Below are positions 34,691 through 41,731 of a stretch of DNA of 64,000 nt, piece after piece. The position numbers and the translations under genes were made by a program. This DNA is from Affinirhizobium straminoryzae. GTDB taxonomy: Bacteria > Pseudomonadota > Alphaproteobacteria > Rhizobiales > Rhizobiaceae. Under the pieces are notes generated by a model. It was given only the letters and a program-made list of their open reading frames with translations. It searched no databases and was not told where the DNA came from. Positions within the stretch are counted from its first letter, which is position 1. Each line of letters begins with the position of its first letter. The stretch spans positions 1-64,000 of the forward strand of contig NZ_VJMG01000011.1 of NCBI RefSeq assembly GCF_007004135.1, read 5' to 3'.

Positions 34691-35308
34691 TCAGAGGCCG
34701 TAGCCTGCCTGTTTCAGAAGCTTTGCCATGGCGGCGGCGCGTTCGGCAAGGTGTACGAGTTCCGGCTTCGGCGTCTCGTGCCATTCGTCCGGATGCAGCG
34801 ACCGGGCCTGCCGCACATGGGCGATGGCATCGGAAAGCGCCGGATAGCGATCCGGGAATTCCAGATGCAGGAAGAGCGCCACCAGCGACACCGAGCGGCT
34901 GCGCCCGCCACGGCAATTGACCAGCACATGCCCCTTCTCCCGCAGGGGATAAGAGGGCTTGTCCGGCAGGTCCTGATCGAGCAGCGCGCGCAGCAGATGA
35001 TAGCCGGCCAGTATCATCACTTCGGGATTGCCGGGTCCATCGACCAGCCCAAGTTTGTAATAGCGCACATGGGCGGCGCCATGCCGCAACAGGTGGGCGG
35101 AGACGCCGGTCTTCGCCACATCGACCAGATCGATATCGAGATTGACGGCGCAGTTCAGCACGACCTTGATGCCGTGTTCGGCAAGCAGGGCCGCATCGGC
35201 TGCGCCATCGGAGCCGCCGACATAGAGGTTGACGCCCCAGCCGGGCAGGTTTTCGGCAATCAGGCTGAGCGGCGGGCGGGGATAGTGTTTCGTGGCAGGT
35301 GCGGACAT
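34691..35308 (-). CDS. Dual-specificity/tyrosine-type phosphatase (CX5R)
   Basis: A 205-aa phosphatase of the dual-specificity type. The catalytic loop is VLVNCRGGRSRS, giving C132-X5-R138, with N in place of the usual histidine before the cysteine. The general-acid aspartate is probably D90 (LGLVDGPGNP). The ATG at 35308 is preferred over longer starts that run into the next gene. Bacterial members act on phosphoproteins or on phosphorylated sugars and inositols. Lying between an inositol-phosphatase-like gene and a LacI gene in a transporter operon, small-molecule dephosphorylation is more likely than protein signalling (inference). Confidence 0.82.
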   Translation of the reverse strand: MSAPATKHYPRPPLSLIAENLPGWGVNLYVGGSDGAADAALLAEHGIKVVLNCAVNLDIDLVDVAKTGVSAHLLRHGAAHVRYYKLGLVDGPGNPEVMILAGYHLLRALLDQDLPDKPSYPLREKGHVLVNCRGGRSRSVSLVALFLHLEFPDRYPALSDAIAHVRQARSLHPDEWHETPKPELVHLAERAAAMAKLLKQAGYGL

Positions 35309-35331
35309 GGCGTTCTCGGCCTCTCGAAGGA

Positions 35332-36177
35332 TCAGGCGGCGGACGGGGCAAGCGGGATTGCGACGGCGGCGGACAGGGCTTCCGCCACGGCGGGGGCGCT
35401 GGCGATGATCGGTCCGCCCTCGGCAATCTCCCCATGGGAGGCCGGGAAGAGGCCGATGCGGCCGCCGGCCTCGCGGACCATCAGCAGGCCTGCCAGACAA
35501 TCCCAGGCATTCATATGGGCTTCGATATAGGCATCCGTACGCCCTTCGGCGACCCAGGCGAGCGCCAGGGCACCGGAGGCGCCGCGGCGGATGTTGGCGC
35601 CAGTCTCCAGAATGGCACCAAAGGTGTTCAGATAGGCAGCATTGCCGATGCGCGGCGACCAGCCGAGCTCGATGGTGGCCTGCGCAAGCTCCGGCGTCGC
35701 GGCGATGGAGAGCGGCCTGCCATTCTTGGTGGCGCCATGGCCGTGCCTTGCCAGGTAAAGCTCATCCGTCACCGGGTTGAAGGTGGCCCCAAGTTCCGTG
35801 ACACCCTGGCGGACAAAGGCCATCGAAACACAGAAATGATCGATGCCGCGGGCGAAATTGGCGGTGCCATCGATCGGGTCGGCGACCCAGAGGTTCTGTG
35901 CATCCACAGTGCCGCCGGTTTCCTCGCCTAGCAACCCATCCTCCGGCAAAGCCATGGCCAGTTCGGCGCGGATATGCGCCTCCACCAGTCCATCGGCCTC
36001 GGTGAGAAAATCCTGCCGGCCCTTGAGGCTGAAATCGCCGGGCTTTCGGGCGCGATAACAGGAGAGCGCGAGCGCACCAGCCCTGCGGATGATGTCACGC
36101 AGCACGGTTTCGCGCCGGTCGATCTCGTGCTCGGTGCTGTGTGCGTGCACCGGGATGTCGGTCTTCGTATCGGTCAA
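35332..36177 (-). CDS. Inositol monophosphatase-family phosphatase
   Basis: A 281-aa Mg-dependent phosphatase (IMPase/SuhB/HisN superfamily). The metal motifs are complete: GEETGG near 84, DPIDGTANFARG at 100-111, and AWDCLAGLLMVREAGG near the C terminus. Substrates of the family include inositol phosphates, histidinol phosphate, and PAP. No ATG suits the family length without overlapping the preceding gene, so I chose TTG at 36177, which has GGAAAG eight bases upstream; ATG 36270 would overlap the binding-protein gene. It follows that gene in the operon. Confidence 0.87.
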   Translation of the reverse strand: MTDTKTDIPVHAHSTEHEIDRRETVLRDIIRRAGALALSCYRARKPGDFSLKGRQDFLTEADGLVEAHIRAELAMALPEDGLLGEETGGTVDAQNLWVADPIDGTANFARGIDHFCVSMAFVRQGVTELGATFNPVTDELYLARHGHGATKNGRPLSIAATPELAQATIELGWSPRIGNAAYLNTFGAILETGANIRRGASGALALAWVAEGRTDAYIEAHMNAWDCLAGLLMVREAGGRIGLFPASHGEIAEGGPIIASAPAVAEALSAAVAIPLAPSAA

Positions 36178-36202
36178 GGGACTGTCTTTCCGGATTTTGT
36201 GA

Positions 36203-36232
36203 AGGGCCGTCCGGAACGGTCCGGCCGGCCCT
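36203..36232. other. Intercistronic hairpin after the binding-protein gene
   Basis: AGGGCCG (36203-36209) pairs with CGGCCCT (36226-36232), and an inner CCGG...CCGG can extend the stem. It sits just after the stop of the minus-strand binding-protein gene, like the hairpins at 9988 and 28042. Confidence 0.5.
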
Positions 36233-36245
36233 GCTCGCAATTGGA

Positions 36246-37358
36246 TTACTTCTTGTAGTTCAGGCTCCACAGATCCTGCCAGTCCTGGCGGCGCTGCCAG
36301 TCGTCACTGGCGGTCGAAGCGTCATAGCCCATGATCTGGCTGCTGATCTTGGCAATGCCGGAAGGTTCGTCGGCCGGCAGGGTCGCCTTGGCATTCGTCG
36401 ACATCTTGCCGTCGTCGGCCTGGGGGGCGATGCCTTCGGCCGTCATCATGTAGCGGATGAACAGCTTTGCCGCATTCGGGCTCTTGGAGCCGGTGGCGAT
36501 CAGGCCGAACGAAGGATAGTTCCAGCCGGCAAAGGGCTGCAGGCCGGCGCAGATGCCAAGCTTCATGCCATTCTTGTTCTCGCGGTATTTCGCGGTGCTG
36601 ACGAGGCCGACAAAGGCGTTCTTCACATCGGGTGCGCCGACGGCATCAGCGGCAGCACCATCGGAATCGGTCAGCAGCGGGCCGTTGGCGGCCAGCGCCT
36701 TGACGAAGGCGGCGGTTGCGCTTTCCTCGCCGGCCGGCAGCGGCTTGCCGAATTCGGCCTCATAGGCCTTGGCCAGTTCCTTGTCGTGATGCTTGGCCAT
36801 CTGGTTGAACCAGTCGGTATAGGAGGGCTTGCCGACCGGATCCTGCATTGAAACCTTGCCCTTCCACTTCGGCTCGGTCAGCTGCCAGATATTGGTGACC
36901 GGGCAGGAGGCGTTGAGCGCGGTGTTGTAGGTCCACACATTCGGGGCCAGCAGCACGGTGAGCGGGTTCTGGTAGGTGGCGGGAATATCGGCAGCGAGAT
37001 CGCCCGGGACCCAGCTCACGGCATAGCCCTTGGCGATCAGCTGCTCCTGCGCGGCCGGCGCGTCGGAGATGATTGCGACATCAGCCTGCACGTTCCTGGC
37101 CTGGGCTTCGCGGCTGACGATTTCGAGAATGTCCGGCGCCTTGGCCTTGGTGCCAATCGCCTGCACGCCATACTTGGCTGAGAAGGCCTTGGCCTGCTCG
37201 ACGATCTTGCCGGTGGAATCGTAGACGTGTATGGGCGCCTCCTTGCGGGCGGCCGCGATCAGCGCGTCGAGGTCGAAGGGTTCGGCGGCAAAGGCGCCGG
37301 AAACGGCGGAAAGGCAGGCCGCGCATGCCAGAAGGCTGGTCTTCATGGAAAAGGTCAT
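36246..37358 (-). CDS. ABC transporter substrate-binding protein, AfuA/Fbp (family 1/POPT) type
   Basis: A 370-aa periplasmic binding protein with a signal peptide (MKTSLLACAACLSAVSG, cleavage near AFAAE). The mature part has IHVYDSTGKIVEQAKAF, YGVQAIGTKAKAPDILEIVS, PNVWTYNTALN and KGKVSMQDPVGKPSYTDWF, typical of the ferric/phosphonate/sugar-phosphate cluster of binding proteins. The Tyr-Tyr pair of ferric-binding FbpA is not seen near the C terminus, so iron is unlikely. With two phosphatases in the same operon, an organophosphate such as a hexose or inositol phosphate (as for AfuA) or a phosphonate is likelier. Start may be M5 at 37346. Confidence 0.85.
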   Translation of the reverse strand: MTFSMKTSLLACAACLSAVSGAFAAEPFDLDALIAAARKEAPIHVYDSTGKIVEQAKAFSAKYGVQAIGTKAKAPDILEIVSREAQARNVQADVAIISDAPAAQEQLIAKGYAVSWVPGDLAADIPATYQNPLTVLLAPNVWTYNTALNASCPVTNIWQLTEPKWKGKVSMQDPVGKPSYTDWFNQMAKHHDKELAKAYEAEFGKPLPAGEESATAAFVKALAANGPLLTDSDGAAADAVGAPDVKNAFVGLVSTAKYRENKNGMKLGICAGLQPFAGWNYPSFGLIATGSKSPNAAKLFIRYMMTAEGIAPQADDGKMSTNAKATLPADEPSGIAKISSQIMGYDASTASDDWQRRQDWQDLWSLNYKK

Positions 37359-37442
37359 GGTCGTCTTCCGTTAAGGGTGAAAATGCACCGGAGAGATATC
37401 CGGCAGAGTGGTGGCGACCGCAGCACTCCGCGGCTGCCCGTG

Positions 37443-38552
37443 TCAGGCGGCTTCGGAAAGGCCGAAGCCGGGAATGGTGAGACGCCGCCCCTCGGCGTTA
37501 AACAGATGCAGCGCCTCGTCGGGCAGCAGGCAACCGACCGTTTCGGCAGGCTTCAGCCGCGGCCGGCTCTGGGTGGAGAAAAACAGCCGGTCTTCGCCAT
37601 GCGCCAGCTCGATCACCCAGCTGCCGCCGGTCGGCATGATGCCGGCGACCGTGACTGGCAGGGCATCGGGAGAGACGTCTGGCACCAGCCGGATTTCCTC
37701 CGGACGGATGCCGCAGGCGACAGCACCCGCGCCCGCTGGCAGACGGCGGATGAGATGGGCCGCAAGCCCCTGCCCTGCCCCTGCCGGCGTGTCTGCGAGA
37801 TTCACCATGTTGATGCGCGGATTGCCGATGAATTCCGCGACGAAGCGGTTGGCGGGGCGTGCATAGATCTCGTCGGGCGTGCCGACCTGCTGCAACTGGC
37901 CGCGATCCATTACGGCAATCGTGGTGGCGAGCGTCATTGCCTCCCACTGGTCGTGGCTGACGAAGATGATCGTTGTGCCAAAGGTCTCGTGAATGCGCCG
38001 CAGTTCCGCCCGCATCTCCAGACGCAGGGCCGCGTCGAGATTGGAGAGCGGCTCGTCGAGCAGCAGCACATCCGGGTTCAGCGCCAGCATGCGGGCAAGC
38101 GCCACGCGCTGCTGCTGGCCGCCGGACAACTGGGCCGGATAACGCTTCGCATAGTCGGCGATTTTCAGCTTGGTCATCACGTCGCGGCAGCGCGCTTCGC
38201 GCTCGGCGGGCGAGACGTTCTGCAGGCGCAGGCCGAAATCCACGTTGCGCGCCACCGTCATGTGCGGCCAGAGCGCATAGTTCTGGAAGACGAGGCCGAC
38301 ACGGCGGCGTTCCGGCGGCACGAAGCGGGACTGCTCCACGCTGTCCACCGCCTCACCATCCATCAGGATGGTGCCGCCGCTCGCATGCTCGATGCCGGCG
38401 ATCATCCGCAGGATCGTGGTCTTGCCACAGCCGGAAGGGCCGAGCAGGCAGAGGAATTCGCCATGCGGCACGGTGAGGCTTACCCGGTCGACGGCGGGGG
38501 TGGCACCCTTGGTATAGGTCTTGGTCAGGCCTTGAAGGATGATGTCGGGCAT
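37443..38552 (-). CDS. ABC transporter ATP-binding protein (PotA/FbpC/AfuC-like)
   Basis: A 369-aa ATPase with Walker A GPSGCGKTT (about 36-44), signature [15 protein letters not shown], Walker [13 protein letters not shown] and H-loop FVSHDQWEAMT, followed by a TOBE-type C-terminal domain (GIRPEEIRLV). It lies one base after the permease gene (start 38552; permease ends 38554) and energises it. The wording of the C domain does not discriminate iron, polyamine or organophosphate. Confidence 0.92.
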   Translation of the reverse strand: MPDIILQGLTKTYTKGATPAVDRVSLTVPHGEFLCLLGPSGCGKTTILRMIAGIEHASGGTILMDGEAVDSVEQSRFVPPERRRVGLVFQNYALWPHMTVARNVDFGLRLQNVSPAEREARCRDVMTKLKIADYAKRYPAQLSGGQQQRVALARMLALNPDVLLLDEPLSNLDAALRLEMRAELRRIHETFGTTIIFVSHDQWEAMTLATTIAVMDRGQLQQVGTPDEIYARPANRFVAEFIGNPRINMVNLADTPAGAGQGLAAHLIRRLPAGAGAVACGIRPEEIRLVPDVSPDALPVTVAGIMPTGGSWVIELAHGEDRLFFSTQSRPRLKPAETVGCLLPDEALHLFNAEGRRLTIPGFGLSEAA

Positions 38553-38553
38553 G

Positions 38554-40389
38554 TCAGCTCTCCAGTCCGCGCGCCAGCCCCGTGCCGCAGATCCGCTGGA
38601 TCAGCACGGTTCCAAGCCAAGCAATCAGGGCGATCATCAGCACCACCGCATTGGCGGCCTGATCGTAATTGTAATCCAGGAGGCGCAGCGAATAGGTCGT
38701 CAGCACGTCGGTCGCCGGCACGGCGAGGATGACGAAGAGGCTGACGCCCTTGATGCCGGAGATGAAGGGCAGCAGGATCGCGGTTGCGAGCGGGCCTGCC
38801 TGGATGGGGATGATGATGCGGCGCATGCGGATGAAGAAGCCGGCGCCGGCCACGCGCGCCGCCTCTTCCGGCTCGCGTCCGAGCTGGGTCATCGCGGCAA
38901 TGCCGGAGCGGCTGGCAAAGGGCATCTGTTCGGCGACCAGCGCGAGGATCAGGATGACGGGCGTGCCGTAGAGCGCCGGAATCGGGCCGCGGCTGACGGC
39001 AAACAGCGACAGGAAGGCGGCGGCAAAGGCAATGCCCGGCACCAGATAGGGCAGGAAGGTGATCTGCCGCAGCACCTGGCCGATCAGCCGCACGGGGCTT
39101 CTCAGCACCGCATAGCCGACCAGCAGGCCAAGCGTGCCGGAAAGGACGGCGGCGATACCGACGATGCGCACGGTGTTCCAGGCCGCCGCCCAGAAATCCG
39201 GCGTCAGCAGGATGCCGCTGCGCAGCGCCACCGTATGCAGATTGCTGCCGATCCAGTAATCGAGGGTGAAGTTTTCCGGCGTGAAGCGGCCGGGCAGGAT
39301 CATCACGGTGGAAAGAAACAGCGTCAGCAGCGGCAGCGCCACGCCGATCAGCACGACGCCTGCCGGCAGCAGCGCCGCGATGTGCCGCAGCCGCCCGAGC
39401 GACTGGCGACGCTGCATACCGCCCTTGCCGCCGACGGTGACGAAACGCCGGGCCTCGCGCATCATCCTCAGATCGATCATCAGCGTGACGACACCCATGA
39501 TCATGATCGCGCCGGCGAGCACGGCGGCGACGCCTGTCTGGCGCGAGGAGAGCGCGCGGTAGAGCCCGGTGGACAGGGTATCGTAATTGACCGGCAGGCC
39601 GAGAATATAGGGGACGGCGAATTCGCCGATGCAATCGGCAAAGATCAGCAGGGCCGCCGACAGAAGGGCCGGCCGCACCAGCGGCAGCACGATGGAAAAG
39701 GCGATGACACGCGGGCTTGCGCCGAGAATGCGGGCGCATTCCTCCATCTGCACGTCGAGCCGGTGCAGCGCATTGCCGACGATCAGCAGCACGAGCGGCG
39801 TGTAATGCAGGACCAGGATCACCACGATCGGCAGTGTGCCATAGGCGAGCCAGTTCGGCGTGGCAAAGCCCATGGCCTGCAACCAGCCCGGCTGGCCACC
39901 CACCACACCGTTCTTGAAGATTGTCGTCCAGGCGAGCGCAAAGGTCCAGGTGGGCAGCATGAACGGCACGATGAGCGCGGTCGCGAACCAGCTCCTGCCG
40001 AAAAGATCCGTGCGGTTCACCAGCCAGGCCAGCACCACGCCGAGGCTGACGGACACGGTGACCGTGGCCGCGGCAATCGAAAGCGTGTTGACGAGCGGCC
40101 CCCAGAGCAGGATGCCCGACATGCGCGAGGCAAAGGCACGGGCCAGATAATAGAGTGTGAGCGCCCCCTCCTCCTGCCGCAGTCGCGTCGAATCTCCGGC
40201 CTGCACGAGAATTGCCTGCAGCAGGATCGAGATCACCGGCGCGACAATCAGATAGGCAAAGACGAGGGTCAGGATGGCGCCGATGGCAAGCGCTGGCTCA
40301 TGCCGCATCACGGCCATCATGCGCTGCAGGCGGCGAGAGAGGGTGGGCCTATGACCCGTCTCGGTCGGCAGATCAAGCGTCATCGCCAT
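38554..40389 (-). CDS. ABC transporter permease, fused double-domain (FbpB/AfuB-like)
   Basis: A 611-aa inner-membrane protein with two tandem permease domains and about twelve spans. Each half carries an EAA loop: MEECARILGASPRVIAFS then VLPLVRPALL in the first, EEAARVAGAGFFIRMRRI then IIPIQAGPLATAI in the second. This architecture is typical for FbpB/AfuB/ThiP transporters with one polypeptide forming the channel. ATG 40389 (GGGG eight bases upstream) was chosen. An earlier in-frame ATG at 40491 would place the start inside a palindromic operator. First gene of the minus operon. Confidence 0.88.
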   Translation of the reverse strand: MAMTLDLPTETGHRPTLSRRLQRMMAVMRHEPALAIGAILTLVFAYLIVAPVISILLQAILVQAGDSTRLRQEEGALTLYYLARAFASRMSGILLWGPLVNTLSIAAATVTVSVSLGVVLAWLVNRTDLFGRSWFATALIVPFMLPTWTFALAWTTIFKNGVVGGQPGWLQAMGFATPNWLAYGTLPIVVILVLHYTPLVLLIVGNALHRLDVQMEECARILGASPRVIAFSIVLPLVRPALLSAALLIFADCIGEFAVPYILGLPVNYDTLSTGLYRALSSRQTGVAAVLAGAIMIMGVVTLMIDLRMMREARRFVTVGGKGGMQRRQSLGRLRHIAALLPAGVVLIGVALPLLTLFLSTVMILPGRFTPENFTLDYWIGSNLHTVALRSGILLTPDFWAAAWNTVRIVGIAAVLSGTLGLLVGYAVLRSPVRLIGQVLRQITFLPYLVPGIAFAAAFLSLFAVSRGPIPALYGTPVILILALVAEQMPFASRSGIAAMTQLGREPEEAARVAGAGFFIRMRRIIIPIQAGPLATAILLPFISGIKGVSLFVILAVPATDVLTTYSLRLLDYNYDQAANAVVLMIALIAWLGTVLIQRICGTGLARGLES

Positions 40390-40484
40390 GGCCGCATCCC
40401 CGTCTGTCTTCCGGCCTGCCAAAGGCCCGGGCTTCCTCGTTGCGGCTCCCTGCTTAGGGCGCTCGAATGACAGGCGGATGACAG

Positions 40485-40502
40485 TTTGCACCTATGTGCA
40501 AA
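40485..40502. promoter_or_regulatory. Palindromic operator 1, TTTGCA-N6-TGCAAA
   Basis: TTTGCA (40485-40490), spacer CCTATG, TGCAAA (40497-40502). It lies 96-113 bases before the permease start and is repeated at 40593 with an almost identical spacer (AGTATG). Likely bound by the LacI regulator at 33661 or the GntR regulator at 41012. Confidence 0.7.
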
Positions 40503-40592
40503 TTTCTGTTGCCAGATTTTAAAGGATGAACGGTGCAAGACAGGACCATCCTCGCGGATGCCCGCCCCTGGGATGCAGATCAGACATTCGAA

Positions 40593-40610
40593 TTTGCAAG
40601 TATGTGCAAA
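40593..40610. promoter_or_regulatory. Palindromic operator 2, TTTGCA-N6-TGCAAA
   Basis: TTTGCA (40593-40598), AGTATG, TGCAAA (40605-40610). Centre-to-centre distance to operator 1 is 108 bp, close to ten helical turns, which suits cooperative binding or looping. Confidence 0.7.
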
Positions 40611-40660
40611 CAGGCCCAGACTTCGCGGCGATGCCGGCCGGCGCGGTACAGCGGAGGCTC

Positions 40661-40880
40661 CCCTCGTCGCCGATGACGATGGCGCGGAAATCGTTGACAT
40701 TGGTGCCGGTCGGGTAAAGGCAGGGTTGTCACCGGGAATGTCGCAGACGATCAGGCTGACGACACGGGCCTTCGTCGTCGCGGCGAGACATCCACCCTTG
40801 ATGGTGGAGAGATGCTTGCGCACCGCGTTCATCGCGGAGATTGGCGGACTGGACGCCGGCTGCGCCTCGTTGAGTGCAAT
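40661..40880 (-). pseudogene. Remnant of a MOFRL-type glycerate 2-kinase gene with internal deletion
   Basis: Reading the minus strand, the frame ending at 40832 spells MNAVRKHLSTIKGG, then ARVVSLIVCDIPGDNPAF, which is the mid-protein signature of glycerate 2-kinase (TtuD/GckA, about 420 aa). Before it, ALNEAQPASSPPISA matches the usual ALNE-x-LLASGAPI helix. Directly after it, in another frame, TGTNVNDFRAIVIGDEG (40663-40710) matches the extreme C terminus. About 200 residues are missing between, a TAA stands upstream of the helix, and no start survives. The 622 bases from 40390 to 41011 hold only this relic and the two operators. Confidence 0.75.
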
Positions 40881-41011
40881 TTATCCCTTCCTCCCTGGCC
40901 GCAGAACGCAGCAAGCGGAAAGGTTCGCAAGTCCCTGCTCTCCTGCTCTTGTGACGCAGTCGGAGGCAATGCTATCGCTGGCGCAACACCTCATGAACCT
41001 GGGAATACAAT

Positions 41012-41704
41012 GTGAAGACTCCCGCGCGGATCGGTCTTGGCACCATTGAAACGGTGCCGCTGCACGAACTGGTCTACCAACGGCTCAACCATGCCCTGAT
41101 GGCGGGGCAGATCCGGCCCGGCCAGAAGCTCACGTCGCGGAAGCTTGCACAGGAACTCGGCACCAGCGACATGCCGGTGCGCGCGGCCCTTTCCAAGCTG
41201 CAGGCGCTGAAAGCGCTCGAGCAACTGCCGAACGGCTCGATGGTGCTGCCCGGTATGACGCGACAGCGCTTCGAGGACCTGACAAAAAGCCGACTGATCT
41301 GCGAGCCTGCGGCCACGCAGGCCGCGGCGGCGCTGGTCGGCAAGGTTGAGCTTCGCGCAATCCAGCGCGAATCCGTCGCGCTGACGGCGGCTGCGAAGAA
41401 CGAGGATCTCGACGAATACCTGCTGCGCAACCACGCCTTCAAGTTCAGCATCTACCGGGCAAGCGGTTCGGACTCGCTGCAGTTTCTGATCGAAACGCTC
41501 TGGCTGCAGATCGGCCCCTTCCTGCGCCAGTTCGGCGCGGGCTTTGGCGGGCATCTGGCCGGCATCCTCGATCTCGATTACCACGAGGAAATCGTAGACG
41601 CCCTCGAAAAACGCGACGGGACGACCGCCGCGGAACTGATCCGCAAGGATATCTTCGAAGGCGCCGAATTTCTTCTCGATCATGGAGCCTTTGCGGCGGC
41701 GTGA
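41012..41704 (+). CDS. GntR-family transcriptional regulator (FadR subfamily, FCD domain)
   Basis: A 230-aa regulator with an N-terminal winged helix (LHELVYQRLNHALMAGQI, KLTSRKLAQELGTSDMPVR in sections, about 15-65) and a C-terminal all-helical FCD ligand domain (EDLTKSRLICEPAATQAA, NHAFKFSIYRAS, LEKRDGTTAAELIRKDI). The start is GTG at 41012 with GGGAA upstream. FadR-type proteins bind small carboxylates. It is convergent with quiC (27-base gap) and downstream of the glycerate-kinase relic, so it may be the surviving regulator of a lost glycerate/tartrate operon or may control the adjacent transporter cluster. Confidence 0.88.
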   Translation: MKTPARIGLGTIETVPLHELVYQRLNHALMAGQIRPGQKLTSRKLAQELGTSDMPVRAALSKLQALKALEQLPNGSMVLPGMTRQRFEDLTKSRLICEPAATQAAAALVGKVELRAIQRESVALTAAAKNEDLDEYLLRNHAFKFSIYRASGSDSLQFLIETLWLQIGPFLRQFGAGFGGHLAGILDLDYHEEIVDALEKRDGTTAAELIRKDIFEGAEFLLDHGAFAAA

Positions 41705-41731
41705 CCTTAGAGGCGGCGGCCAGAGCGAGGC

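Noticed and set aside
36246-37358. Ferric-iron-binding protein (FbpA)
   Set aside because: The Tyr-Tyr iron ligand pair is not visible and the operon carries phosphatases rather than iron genes.
38539-40470. A 643-codon frame antisense to the double permease
   Set aside because: Composition (His, Gln, Asp, Arg repeats) and lack of any domain show it is a shadow of a hydrophobic protein on the other strand.
40486-41049. A 187-codon plus-strand frame upstream of the GntR gene
   Set aside because: It is antisense to the glycerate-kinase relic, begins inside a palindromic operator, and overlaps the GntR start.
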